A stretch of DNA of 64,000 bases from G965230615 sp965230615 (GTDB taxonomy: Bacteria; Pseudomonadota; Gammaproteobacteria; HTCC5015), in NCBI GenBank assembly GCA_965230615.1, contig OZ246012.1, positions 3,472,001 to 3,536,000 on the forward strand. The letters run 5' to 3'. Of this stretch, positions 12,897 through 22,409 are shown piece after piece (position 1 is the stretch's first letter; every line of letters starts with the position of its first letter). The notes under the pieces were generated by a model. That model was not told the origin of the DNA. It saw only the letters and a list, made by a program, of their open reading frames with translations, and made no database searches. Both the position numbers and the translations under genes were made by a program.

Positions 12897-14618
12897 CTAC
12901 TTAGCTTCCTCAAATTGCCAACGGGTATAATTGCCTGTCCAGTTGCTGGGCTGTAGTTCTGCGCCAGCACCGGCACCTGTGCCAGGCAGGTATATATGTT
13001 TGCCGGACACACGGTGTTTAAAATAACCGTAGCCATCATTTGTACTCACATACTCCCATTGTACCCAGTTACCTGTCCAACTGTTGGGGCGTGTCACAAT
13101 AGCCGAACCGCTAGTGCTGGTATTTGGGCGAATATTTTTACTAAAGACTTCGCTTTGTAAAATAAAGAAGCCGTTTGTTGTTTCTATAGGGCGCCACTTT
13201 GAGCAGTTGCTGGTATCGTTGCCATCTATGCTGACAACTGGTGAGCCATCAGTGCCAGTACAGCTGTGTAGTTTTAGGCCAGTAGGTTTATGTATCACAT
13301 AAAAAGGATTACTGGTTCTGGACTTAAGGCGCATCACATTACCCGGCGTGGAAAGTACTTCCAGGTCAACACTGGTTGCACTGCCATCGGTCAGTAGCGA
13401 ATTCGGCGTAGAGGCGTTATTGAATATAGCATTCACATCAGATCGCCAAACACCATTGATGCCACCATTGAGTAATACCTGGCCATCGGCTTCTTCAATA
13501 TCCACTTTGTCTGCTTTATTGCCTGCTTCGTTAATATGATAAATTGCCAGACCACCGGGCCAGCTATCATTAAATATACCCGCATCCAGCCCTTCGCCGA
13601 CACGTACCTCGGCAAGAAAGTATTCATCGGGGTTGCTGGTAGTGAACTTGGCCACTGCATTTTCCGGTGTGGCATCAGGCGAACTCAGTGCGTGTAAGTC
13701 AGCGATATAGGGGTTGACCATCGGCGTTACCCAGCCGATTTCCACTTTTGACCAAGCGCTTAAATCTGCAGGGTTAGAGCCTGAGTTGTTGCTGTCAATT
13801 GCTTCAAAAACGCCACCTGCCATTAAGCCATAAGGCCCCATGCCATTATTGATGGGGTCGCAAGGACAAAGATCCGGTAGTTTAAATAACAAATGCGCAA
13901 TTTCATGGAATAAAATACCGGCAGTGGCGGTATAAATCTCGGCCGTGCTGGGGTCGCCATCGGTATGCAGTGCACCCATCATACCGTAGCGGCCAGCACC
14001 GTTATGCCAGCCGCCAATTGAGACGCCATCGAGTATCGGTACAGCAACCGGGCCACCAATAGCACCGACATTACCCGGGACACTGTTGACTTCATCAAAG
14101 TTGGCAACTTTGGCCCATTCAAAACCGGCGGCAATCACAATAACACCCAGTTCAGCTGAATCGACAAAACCGTCACCATTGATATCATAACTTGCATAAT
14201 CAACAAAAGGGTCGGCTGCGATAAGCGCATCACGGGCTAGTTGGTGATTAAGGTTAGCATTCGATGCCTTAGGGTCAGGGTGGTTTTGGTTAAGTCTTAA
14301 CCAGCCGACGAGACCATCATTGGCTGTGCCATGTGTTTCAGTGGCTGCTTTCAAGTTAGCTTTGCCATACGATGACTCATGAAAGAAACTGATTGCATCC
14401 GGCATCAAGTGGGTAAATTCACTAATGGGGTAGTCATCTGCTGGATTTGTATTGCCAATGGCTTTTTCATCGTTGAAGTCGACAAAAATATACAATAATT
14501 CAGCTGAGTTATATTTGTCCGCTGGTAGTGGGGATTGCGCATAAGATAGCCCGGAAAATACTAAAAAAGTATAAATGCTAAAGAGCATAAAGCGTTTTCT
14601 TAAGTTGGTAGATAACAT
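12897..14618 (-). CDS. Secreted M6-type metalloprotease with lectin-like C-terminus
   Basis: 573 residues. A signal peptide ends near SYA-QS (residue 27). The N-terminal part has an M6-like opening (LLYIFVDFND) and SYGKANLK. The zinc site is HEIAHLLFKLPDL, with H238, E239 and H242 and the PD pair typical of M6 (immune inhibitor A-like) proteases. A DINGDGFVD segment at 145-153 resembles a calcium-binding EF/dockerin loop. Residues ~430-573 form a ricin-like beta-trefoil with repeated N-WTGN-..-W units, likely binding polysaccharide. The start has AAGGAAA upstream. Probably an extracellular protease anchored to glycans; substrate unknown. Confidence 0.85.
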   Translation of the reverse strand: MLSTNLRKRFMLFSIYTFLVFSGLSYAQSPLPADKYNSAELLYIFVDFNDEKAIGNTNPADDYPISEFTHLMPDAISFFHESSYGKANLKAATETHGTANDGLVGWLRLNQNHPDPKASNANLNHQLARDALIAADPFVDYASYDINGDGFVDSAELGVIVIAAGFEWAKVANFDEVNSVPGNVGAIGGPVAVPILDGVSIGGWHNGAGRYGMMGALHTDGDPSTAEIYTATAGILFHEIAHLLFKLPDLCPCDPINNGMGPYGLMAGGVFEAIDSNNSGSNPADLSAWSKVEIGWVTPMVNPYIADLHALSSPDATPENAVAKFTTSNPDEYFLAEVRVGEGLDAGIFNDSWPGGLAIYHINEAGNKADKVDIEEADGQVLLNGGINGVWRSDVNAIFNNASTPNSLLTDGSATSVDLEVLSTPGNVMRLKSRTSNPFYVIHKPTGLKLHSCTGTDGSPVVSIDGNDTSNCSKWRPIETTNGFFILQSEVFSKNIRPNTSTSGSAIVTRPNSWTGNWVQWEYVSTNDGYGYFKHRVSGKHIYLPGTGAGAGAELQPSNWTGNYTRWQFEEAK

Positions 14619-14848
14619 GTCTTTTCCTTGTTGAGTATTACTTTAAATCTCAGGTTGTAATTTTTATTAGGGTTCGGAATATTACAGATTATTCGTCGCT
14701 AATAAAAACAAGAAATATTATTTTTTTCTGAGAATAAAACTTACCTACAGGAAGGCTGGGGTAATTACGATTTTGTGGACGATTTGAGAAAATCGTCGCT
14801 GTGTGCCAAATGCTGTATCTTTGGTTAAAATTTTATTCGTTTGCCAGA

Positions 14849-15835
14849 CTATTCAATAGTCGCGCTATCTTTATCCAGAATAAGCCTGGCAATATCATGT
14901 GTTTTCGCTTTTACAAATGTGCTCTCATAAACAGAGAAATGCATAACATCATTATTGAAAACCTCTCTAGATTCTGCAACTTTATGACTGAGAGAGACGG
15001 TATTATCATGTAGGGCGCTAGCTTGTTGCCTGATAATTTCATGCTCATCATCTGTGATTGACAAAGGAGCATCGTAGTCAATCGGTAGGTCGTCAGGGAT
15101 CTTCACCTCGACACCACAGGACTTGGCTTTTTTTAACATATATAATAGCGTTATATTGGTTCTACCATTATTTCTTTTTCGTGCGCCACTGGCAGGGTCT
15201 ATAATTTCAGCATTGCCACCAATATCACCGTGCCCACCTAGAAACCAAGTCTCGCTTACATTGCGCCCATAAGCTCTGTCCAGGCCAAAGCCTTTTGTTC
15301 TTTCGCATAAGGCCATAGCGTGTACGGTATTTTGAACAGTCAGCAAAATATGTGCTTTGAAGCCCCATTCAAAATTATTGGTCGGTATACCAAAAGACGC
15401 AACCGTGTCGAATAGACCCAGAAAGTGTATGGGTGGTCGTTTCTTTAATGGTTTGCCATATTGATCATTAAGTTTCTTATAATCATGATGTATCTTTTCC
15501 GCAAATAACCTCGCGGTTGCCGCACCACGGCTATAGCCTATAATAACAATTTCCTCATCGCCTGCTGAAAATGTTTTTTGCAATGCTGCAAAGGCTGCTT
15601 TAACGCGTCTAGATGCGCCGATACCGAAATTCCTACCCAGACATCGTCCAAGCCAGCCACCGCTGATTCCCACTCCGGGGAAATAATATGCCTGCTTATC
15701 TGTTGCAAGCTGGTAATACCCTAAAAACATAACTACATTGGTAATAAAGCGACCATTACCCGTCTGTTGGGTTGGGGTTATTGGCGTGCCTTCTTGCCAG
15801 TTGTCGCCAGTTCCATCAAATGCGTACAAAGCCAT
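14849..15835 (-). CDS. DUF2235-family alpha/beta hydrolase
   Basis: 328 residues from the chosen start. It opens with ALYAFDGTGDNW, the family's N-terminal DGT motif, and carries the nucleophile elbow GYSRGAA (Ser102), LFDTVASFG and WFLGGHGDIGG, which supplies the histidine. These are the marks of DUF2235 hydrolases, which include the Tle1 phospholipase effectors of type VI secretion. No signal peptide and no VgrG, PAAR or immunity gene is adjacent, so effector status is not supported here. An in-frame ATG at 15904 would add 23 residues that do not look like the family; neither start has a strong ribosome binding site. Confidence 0.8.
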   Translation of the reverse strand: MALYAFDGTGDNWQEGTPITPTQQTGNGRFITNVVMFLGYYQLATDKQAYYFPGVGISGGWLGRCLGRNFGIGASRRVKAAFAALQKTFSAGDEEIVIIGYSRGAATARLFAEKIHHDYKKLNDQYGKPLKKRPPIHFLGLFDTVASFGIPTNNFEWGFKAHILLTVQNTVHAMALCERTKGFGLDRAYGRNVSETWFLGGHGDIGGNAEIIDPASGARKRNNGRTNITLLYMLKKAKSCGVEVKIPDDLPIDYDAPLSITDDEHEIIRQQASALHDNTVSLSHKVAESREVFNNDVMHFSVYESTFVKAKTHDIARLILDKDSATIE

Positions 15836-16102
15836 ATTGTTTCTTTTTGTGCCGTTAATCTTTGGGTGTAAAAGGTTTATGCATGCTTTCTTGAATGCAG
15901 CCATTATCAGACTGGTTCAAGCCCATGATAATACAAGATATCTCTTGCTGAAACTGATCGATTGCATTTTTATGGCGAATCACGAATCATCAAGCATAGT
16001 AAAAACAGGGTCATCCTTTGCTTAATGCTTGTATATCAGGGAATACATCTATAGCAGTATGGTAGTGCAATGAGACACTCGTCAAATCAAGACCGCCTTA
16101 TA

Positions 16103-16498
16103 CTACCAGCGAGGCAAGCTACGCAGTCGTGCACAGCTTGCCTCCCGTGCTGATTTTTCTGGCTCTTGTAAGCGTTTTAAATGATGTGATAAGCAGTTTT
16201 GGTTCATATAACTTTCTTTGTAAAACATGCCGATAGTGAATAACAATAATAAGAGACTTATAAAGATAATGATGTAGTGAAATAGCTTTGATCTGAAAAA
16301 ATAAATACAGAGAAACGCGACGAGTATTGATGGCAGAATTAAATAAATCATGGCGTAGCCACGTGCGCCTTCCATATCCGTAACGCCTAGCGTGAATAAA
16401 TACGTTAGCAGGCAGCCAATTGGCAGACAACATAAGAGGGCAACGGTAAAAGCAGATTGTTTGTCAGCATAACGGTTGGGAGAGGGCTTGCTCTGCAT
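16103..16498 (-). CDS. Small inner-membrane protein, unknown
   Basis: 131 residues with three hydrophobic segments (about 18-40, 48-70 and 72-93) and a polar, basic C-terminal tail containing two cysteines. AGGA lies about seven bases before the ATG. It lies 263 bases upstream of the DUF2235 hydrolase on the same strand. It could be a membrane partner of that hydrolase, but nothing in the sequence proves it. Confidence 0.6.
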   Translation of the reverse strand: MQSKPSPNRYADKQSAFTVALLCCLPIGCLLTYLFTLGVTDMEGARGYAMIYLILPSILVAFLCIYFFRSKLFHYIIIFISLLLLLFTIGMFYKESYMNQNCLSHHLKRLQEPEKSAREASCARLRSLPRW

Positions 16499-16868
16499 TA
16501 GGGTATCCTATTTGGGTTTTGCTAACTTTTTATAGCCAAAAGTAGCTGATGGTTCGTATCAGCCATTGTCTTAATGGTCAGCAGCATGTAATCGACTGTA
16601 ATATTCTACCCTGCTGTAATGTTTATGTGCATAAAAATATCTTGTTGATGCAAGTAGTAATATAGAAAGCAAGCAGCAGCTTTGCTTAAATGATATTTAA
16701 GCGCGCATATTGGCTATTAAAAAGTGTCATGTTTTTTGTCAAAATACCTTTTATAAAGTAAGTGAAACCACATGGAAATTCTTGTTTTCTTTACAGTTAT
16801 TGTATGATCGCCGCTGTTTGTGTGATGGAATAAAAAAAGCTAAAAACGGCTTTGTTGAGTTAGAGAAT

Positions 16869-16898
16869 AAAACCCGCTAAGTGCAGGTTTTATTTTTT
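16869..16898 (+). terminator. Hairpin with T-tract, no obvious upstream plus-strand gene
   Basis: AAAACC at 16869-16874 pairs with GGTTTT at 16886-16891 around an inner GC pairing, followed by TTTTTT at 16893-16898. The T-tract orients it to the plus strand, where no gene precedes it. Just upstream, TATGAT at 16803-16808 resembles a -10 box, so this may end a small RNA. It may also serve the minus-strand acyltransferase gene ending at 16985. Confidence 0.45.
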
Positions 16899-16984
16899 GA
16901 GCGCTGCTGCTTAAGTAACTAAGGATGATGATGTCATTGGTGCATTAGACAGACTTGCTTTCTGAAGGTAAAGGGCAGGTCATG

Positions 16985-18193
16985 CTAATACGAAATCTTT
17001 TTACTCACTTTGTTGCTATTCCAATGATATTTTCTACCATTCAAGAACAAACCAATCCAGCTATGCCGACAAATCAAATGATAAAGCAAAATAGAAATTA
17101 TCAGTGTAGCCAAAGTACTCAGTGTAAACTTGACTTCGGCAGAAGCCTGGATAGGGTAAATTAGTGCATGTATTAGCAGTAATATATGCACATGGATGAT
17201 ATAGACAAAATAAGATGAATCAGCAATATATCGCCAAAAAGGGTTATCTGACTGACAAAATCGAGTAAATAAACCTATCGAGACAAAGCTCAAGCTCCAT
17301 AGCGCAATACCATGAAACAGGTTAGTCACTAAAAATGCGTCTAAGCTATAGCCGCTTTGTCCCCAGCGGTTGAGATAAATAAAAAACAACACTGTGCTAA
17401 TGCCAGCTATTACAACAAAATGCAGTAAATACTTTTCCAGTTGAAAAATAAATACCTGATGATGATACCAAAACCAGCCTAAGGCGAAACACAGGCCATA
17501 AAAAGCCAGTAAGGCTGGGTGAGGTAGAAAGTCTTGGTCATCAGGCAATAAAGGTGCGCTTGAATGCAGTATCAGCAAAAAGGTAAGAGCAATTAAACAT
17601 GCGATAAATAAGAATAAACGCTGATTAAGCCAGCATAAAACACGCTCAACTCTCTTAATAATAACACTGCCTGTTGCAAGGCGGTGAAAAACAAACGCTA
17701 ATACTGAAAAAAAAACGAGAAAGTATAAAAACCAAAATGCACCAGTATTATTCCAGATGTTATTAAAGTAGCCAGGCCAAGGCACGGTTTCATGTAGGTT
17801 TTTATCAATTAAATTATTTGCCAATACCGCAACCCAGTGCTGGCTAGGCATAATGATTGCCCAGCAAATTAACAATGGCAATGCAATACGCATTAAACGG
17901 TTTTTAAGGTAGTAATGCGCCCCATATTTAGCAGCAATTAGCGCTGCAAAAAAGCCAGCTAAAATAAAAAATACCGGCATGCGGAATATATGAATAAACA
18001 AATGCAAAATATCGATATTAGCTGAAGTGGTATTATCAATAAATAACCATACCCAGCGACCTGGATCGTCTTCAGGTAAAGCTGCCGCATCTTTGGTATA
18101 CACCATATATGCCATTGCAACATGTAATACTAGGCCTAACAGCATCATTACTGCACGGCAGGCATCGAGTGAATGGAAACGTTGTTCTTGCAT
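16985..18193 (-). CDS. Acyltransferase family 3 membrane protein
   Basis: 402 residues with about ten hydrophobic segments. The N-terminal RFHSLDACRAVMMLLGLVLH segment is the signature of acyltransferase-3 proteins, with the catalytic-type histidine in LVLH, and RMPVFFILAGFF is the second conserved block. Members move acyl or succinyl groups onto periplasmic glucans, lipopolysaccharide or other surface sugars; the layout here is nearest to OpgC/MdoC-like and similar proteins, but the acceptor cannot be told. The ATG at 18193 has only a weak GAG site upstream. Monocistronic by spacing. Confidence 0.85.
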   Translation of the reverse strand: MQEQRFHSLDACRAVMMLLGLVLHVAMAYMVYTKDAAALPEDDPGRWVWLFIDNTTSANIDILHLFIHIFRMPVFFILAGFFAALIAAKYGAHYYLKNRLMRIALPLLICWAIIMPSQHWVAVLANNLIDKNLHETVPWPGYFNNIWNNTGAFWFLYFLVFFSVLAFVFHRLATGSVIIKRVERVLCWLNQRLFLFIACLIALTFLLILHSSAPLLPDDQDFLPHPALLAFYGLCFALGWFWYHHQVFIFQLEKYLLHFVVIAGISTVLFFIYLNRWGQSGYSLDAFLVTNLFHGIALWSLSFVSIGLFTRFCQSDNPFWRYIADSSYFVYIIHVHILLLIHALIYPIQASAEVKFTLSTLATLIISILLYHLICRHSWIGLFLNGRKYHWNSNKVSKKISY

Positions 18194-18602
18194 ATAGATT
18201 TCTCATTAGATGAAGTGAAAATCTTAGCAAGCGCTTTCTTTTAATGCTTGTCTTAATATAGGCTGATGCTTAAGCTGCACGGATTAAAAGGTTTGAAGTT
18301 ACAACGAGCAACACTAGCTGGTATTCGTATTGTGACTACCTCTCTCTGGAAGTCCTAATAAAGGCTTCTTTTGGTTCTGCTTGTTCGATCCAGTGAAGAT
18401 GGCGGCCGTGAAGCATCTTTTTTGTGTTTAACCTAAATAAGGTCAGACCTAAATTAACCGAGTCTAAAGTGAAATATTTTATCTGATCTTTGTCGTTCTG
18501 GAACAGCGTGGGTGGATTATGGTGGGTAGGCAAGTTTAAGGTGGGTAGGCAAGTTTAAGGTGAAACTATTTTAGAGTAGCTGGCCAGTGATATACTTAGA
18601 TA
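18194..18602. other. Intergenic region with repeat-like debris
   Basis: Contains the promoter zone of the acyltransferase gene, a palindrome AGGTC-A-GACCT at 18440-18450, and a minus-strand frame (18336-18533) that resembles repeat-encoded sequence rather than a gene. A 19-base tandem duplication lies near its end. Confidence 0.4.
18521..18558. repeat. 19-bp tandem duplication
   Basis: GGTGGGTAGGCAAGTTTAA occurs twice, exactly adjacent (18521-18539 and 18540-18558), followed by the first four bases of a third copy (GGTG). Only two copies, so not a CRISPR. Confidence 0.9.
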
Positions 18603-19145
18603 ATGTATATTTCTGAACTATTTCATTTGCAAACGCTGTCTGGACTGGATTTTCTAGCCGTGTTTGCTTTTATCCAGTTGCTGCTGGCGGCATTTTTACT
18701 GAGCAGTGCCAATGTGAACGGTATTGTTGGTGTGGGTTGTTAAGCTTCATATGAATAACAAGGTCAGTGTGGCAATTAGGTTGATTCGTAAACCTAAAGT
18801 TAATCAATCGCAAGTCGATAGGCTGGAATTGTATATGCGGCAGCAGAAACCTTATTTAAATGCTCGGTTTTTTCTGCAACAACTGGCAGAACAAACACTA
18901 TCCCCGAGCGCACCTTGTCAGCTATCTTGCGTGAAAAATACCGTATGAGCTATTCTGACTATATTAATCATCATCGTATTGAAACGGCTAAGCAGTATTT
19001 TGCTGACCCAGAAAACACCATGTCAATATTAGAGATTGCTACGGCCTCGAGGTTTAATAGCAAGACATCATTTCATACGGTCTTCAAAAGTAAGCTTGGC
19101 TTGAGTCCTGCTCAATATCGCAAGCAGTGTTTGAAGAGTAGATGA
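18603..19145 (+). pseudogene. Broken AraC-family regulator with membrane N-terminus
   Basis: Three pieces of one gene in order. 18603-18743 encodes an ATG start and a hydrophobic helix (FLAVFAFIQLLLAAFLLSSA), then stops at TAA. After loss of the other membrane helices, 18770-18896 encodes the linker and first helix-turn-helix part (VDRLELYMRQQKPYLNARFF). A frameshift near 18896-18900 moves to the frame that reads PERTLSAILREKYRMSYSDY and continues through the second helix-turn-helix to LGLSPAQYRKQ and a stop at 19145. Intact relatives of the same design lie at 50490 and 51716. Non-functional as a full regulator; expression of the C-terminal DNA-binding part alone from an internal start is conceivable. 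Confidence 0.8.
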
Positions 19146-19239
19146 TGTATTCTGCTCATATTTTTATAATTCAAATCAAAAACCGCAAACATTATCAAGC
19201 CCAGTTCTTCTAGACTGTGTTCTATCGGAGGACGTAATT

Positions 19240-20115
19240 ATGAAAAAAAGTACACAAAGCAGTTATCGGCAGCGACTAACCAAGGTAATTGACTATATTT
19301 ATGCCAATATTGATGGCAAATTAGATGTTAATACCTTGGCAGAAGTTGCCTGTATGTCACCTTACCATTTTCACCGAATCTATCGCGAATTGGCGCAGGA
19401 AACGGTGAATGTGACAGTTCGCAAGTTGCGTCTCCAAAAGGCAGTGGCGGATCTGATTCGTACAGATCAGCCGCTTAATCAGGTAGCGAGCAACTTTGGT
19501 TATGCGAGTACAGAGGCCTTTACCCGGGCTTTTAGCGCGCATTTTGGTGAAAGCCCAGGCGCTTATCGCCAGCGCAAAGCCAATGAGGAAATTGTATTAG
19601 TCCCTTTTGTTGCGATGCTGCCTCCTTCTCAACAGGAGAACACAGTAATGTATTCGGTAGAAATTATTGACGTAGAAGCTATAACTCTTATTGGTATTGA
19701 TTATCAAGGCGATTATATGGATATTGGTAGTGCCTTCGAAAAACTCTATATGTATGCAGGCACGCATCAGTTGATGAATGAACAGACGCGATCTTTTGGC
19801 CTGTATTATGATGACCCGCAATCCGTCGAGGTGGACGATTTGCGCAGCGTGGCCTGTATTAGCTATGAAGGCGAAGTACAGCTGACTGATGATTCGTTCA
19901 GAAAGCTAACGATTCCTGCAGGTAAGCGAGTAAACCTCACCTTTCAAGGGGCTTATGCAGAACTGGAAAAGCCTTATGATTATTTATTTGGCCAATGGGT
20001 GCCGGAAAACGATTTGCAATTAGCTGATTTCCCTCCTTTTGAAGAATATCTAAATGATCCCAAAACAACGGCACCTAATGAGTTGTTAACACGAATCAAT
20101 GGCTTATTGGTTTAG
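19240..20115 (+). CDS. AraC-family regulator with GyrI-like effector domain
   Basis: 291 residues. The N-terminal 110 residues form the double helix-turn-helix (LAEVACMSPYHFHRIYRE, then LNQVASNFGYASTEAFTRAF and FGESPGAYRQ). Residues about 140-290 form the GyrI-like/Rob-type effector-binding domain, with ending QFGQWVP-like text (YLFGQWVPENDLQLADFPPFEEYLN) as in that family. Such proteins sense small amphipathic molecules and control efflux or stress genes. GGAGGACG lies just upstream of the ATG, a strong ribosome binding site. It directly follows the broken AraC gene, and no obvious target gene is adjacent on the same strand. Confidence 0.9.
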   Translation: MKKSTQSSYRQRLTKVIDYIYANIDGKLDVNTLAEVACMSPYHFHRIYRELAQETVNVTVRKLRLQKAVADLIRTDQPLNQVASNFGYASTEAFTRAFSAHFGESPGAYRQRKANEEIVLVPFVAMLPPSQQENTVMYSVEIIDVEAITLIGIDYQGDYMDIGSAFEKLYMYAGTHQLMNEQTRSFGLYYDDPQSVEVDDLRSVACISYEGEVQLTDDSFRKLTIPAGKRVNLTFQGAYAELEKPYDYLFGQWVPENDLQLADFPPFEEYLNDPKTTAPNELLTRINGLLV

Positions 20116-20196
20116 TCTCTAGCTATGATATGAGTCGAGCATACTTTATTACGAGTATGCTCGATTTTAAATGCAGAACTATTTATTGTGTTGATA

Positions 20197-21312
20197 CTAA
20201 TTTTGCAAGCCATCTGCAAATCCTTGCAGTGCTGGTTTAGCTTGCAGTTGTTCATCAAATAGTAAAGGCCAGTCGAGTCGATTATAAAAAAATGGTATCC
20301 AGCTGTCGGCATCACTAACTCCCCAGACGGTAATGCCGCCACGCTGTGCTGCCGGTATAGCTTCTATATATGTGCTGACTATATCGCGATAACGTGCTTG
20401 TTGTAGCAGTGCTAATTCATCACTTAAGCTGGTGTAAGCTTCATTAGCATTCAATGAAATATCTAGCTCAGATATTTTGACTTTAACACCACGGCTGGCA
20501 ACTGCACTGAAAGCATTACGTATAGTGTTAATGTCCGGCCAAGTCTGCTCAATATGCATTTGAAAACCTATACCGTCAATTGGAATACCGCGGGCTTGAA
20601 AGTCATCCAGCATAGTTAATACAGCAGATAATTTTTCTGGAATGCCAGAAATGTTGTAGTCGTTATAATACAGGTCTGCATTAGGGTCAGCTGCTCGTGC
20701 TGCAGTGAAAGCATCTTCAATATAGGTTTGACCAATGTTTTGTAGCCAGACTGAATTCCGATAGCCAGTTGGAATATTGTCATCAAAAGCTTCATTAACA
20801 ACATCCCAGCTGTTGATATCACCGGCATAGTGGCTAACAATGGTTTGAATATGATTATTCATCATCGTCGACCAATCACCAGTGAAGCTTGGTATCCACT
20901 GTGGCAATTGTGAATGCCAAATTAATACATGGCCATGTAGTCCTAGACCATTTGCTTGCGCATAAGTCAAAAGTTGATCCGCATCAGTAAAAAAGAAGCT
21001 GTTTTCTGTTGGGTGTAGAAATTCAGGTTTCATAATATTTTCTGCAGTCAATGCATTGAAATGTTGTTGCACAACAGCTTGCAGGCTGCTGCGGGAGAAT
21101 AAACTGTTATGCGCATTGCCTGCTGGCACGGCTGCGCCGATAGGAAAACTGGCGAGTTGTGACAGGCTGGCAACGGTAACAGTTGGTTGTTCGGTTGTTT
21201 GATCATTTGGCATGTCAGCAGAGCTATTATTGCTAGATGAAGACGAGCCACCGCCGCAGGCGCTCAATAGCAATAACAATGAAGAAAGGGCAAAACGATA
21301 AGGCGTGATCAT
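20197..21312 (-). CDS. GH10 endo-1,4-beta-xylanase lipoprotein
   Basis: 371 residues. A lipobox LLSAC at Cys19 followed by a Gly/Ser/Asn linker predicts an outer-membrane lipoprotein. The catalytic domain begins near residue 50 and shows GH10 marks: LHGHVLIWHSQLPQWI, WDVVNEAFDD with the acid/base Glu174, FQMHIEQTWPD, and VKISELDIS with the nucleophile Glu282, then GITVWGVSDADSWIP. It should cut xylan backbone at the cell surface or in the periplasm. No carbohydrate-binding module and no other xylan genes are adjacent, so it is a stand-alone enzyme here. Confidence 0.95.
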   Translation of the reverse strand: MITPYRFALSSLLLLLSACGGGSSSSSNNSSADMPNDQTTEQPTVTVASLSQLASFPIGAAVPAGNAHNSLFSRSSLQAVVQQHFNALTAENIMKPEFLHPTENSFFFTDADQLLTYAQANGLGLHGHVLIWHSQLPQWIPSFTGDWSTMMNNHIQTIVSHYAGDINSWDVVNEAFDDNIPTGYRNSVWLQNIGQTYIEDAFTAARAADPNADLYYNDYNISGIPEKLSAVLTMLDDFQARGIPIDGIGFQMHIEQTWPDINTIRNAFSAVASRGVKVKISELDISLNANEAYTSLSDELALLQQARYRDIVSTYIEAIPAAQRGGITVWGVSDADSWIPFFYNRLDWPLLFDEQLQAKPALQGFADGLQN

Positions 21313-21917
21313 GACAGGCAGCTTTTATTCATGTAGTTCTATGTTTAAAGTATAGTTTAAAAAGACATGTATCGCCGTGATGCGCTTAACAGCTGATATT
21401 TATTCGTTTTATATTGTGAAGCGCAGTCAAATAATAATATTTTAAGCATATTTGCGAGTTGAGCGGTTTGCTTTTGGCATATGGTTAACACTGTGCAACT
21501 CTTTCTTTCGCGATGGCGTCTCATTTTAACGGCTTGTAAATTGTTGGTAACGTTGATTATTGAGATGGATGTCAAGCCTTGTCGTTGTTGTATTCATGCA
21601 ACAGCCTATTGCATTATCGCTGCAGTAAAAGCATAAAGCTTTAACATGTTTTGTACTATAGTTAGCACACAAGGAACGCGCCGATAACGATTAGGATATC
21701 ACGATAGGCAAGGGTTAACTCACAGTGAAGTGAGACAAGTAGGTTAAGATTAGGGTTTGCGCACAGGATTGTACTTAGCAACAGGGACGTTGTCTGTTTT
21801 TTCTTTTATTGTCATATTTTTGTCACCTTCGTCGTTCTGACAGTATTCACATTACACGATTTGTTGATATGGCCTCATATAATAGGGTGTCGTATTTTAT
21901 TGCAGTTGCTTGCTAAG
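21313..21917. other. Intergenic region, no gene seen
   Basis: About 600 bases between two minus-strand genes. It must contain the xylanase promoter, but I see no convincing operator, RNA or gene. Confidence 0.4.
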
Positions 21918-22289
21918 CTAGCGACTGAGTAATTTGATGACTTGCTTAAAGAAAACTTCAAAAGAGGCAATATGTAGTATAAAGGCAAAGATAAGATAAG
22001 CCGGGATATTAAATTTTTTTGTTGCCAATATCGCCAATACTCCTTGCAGAAAATTAAGGATGGCGAGCAAAAAACCGCCTAAGCAAATAAATAAGCCCAA
22101 AGCCATTTGAGTATAAGGGATTGATAGTAGTGAAGAAATGGGCTCGCCTTTGGTGACAATAATGCCGCCTGCGCATACCAAGGCCGACAGACCGATATTG
22201 CGAATATTGTCAAAAACGAATTTGAGCGTGACATCTTCAGGATTGACGCGAATAAAGCTAGGGTATTTACTTGGTTCATAATCAGTCAT
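21918..22289 (-). CDS. Small membrane protein, unknown
   Basis: 123 residues with a polar N-terminus (MTDYEPSKYPSFIRVNPEDV) and three hydrophobic segments in the remaining sequence. I chose the ATG at 22289 because GGAA lies seven bases upstream; the in-frame ATG at 22331 has no such site and would add a hydrophobic, unlikely leader. No family recognised; probably an inner-membrane protein. Confidence 0.6.
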   Translation of the reverse strand: MTDYEPSKYPSFIRVNPEDVTLKFVFDNIRNIGLSALVCAGGIIVTKGEPISSLLSIPYTQMALGLFICLGGFLLAILNFLQGVLAILATKKFNIPAYLIFAFILHIASFEVFFKQVIKLLSR

Positions 22290-22409
22290 TGGTATTTCCA
22301 TAGGGTTTACAATAAAGCATAATGCGATCACCGCTAGTGGTGTGCATAAAAAACAATCACCAATATTATTGAGTGATTCAATTAAAGGAATTTGACCAAG
22401 GATAATAAA

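Noticed and set aside
14801..15013. Plus-strand open frame opposite the DUF2235 gene end
   Set aside because: No signal or family; antisense to a well-supported gene.
14849..15835. Type VI secretion effector cluster
   Set aside because: No VgrG, PAAR or Hcp genes in the window; only the hydrolase family hints at it.
18521..18558. Possible CRISPR-like repeat
   Set aside because: Only two directly adjacent copies with no spacers.
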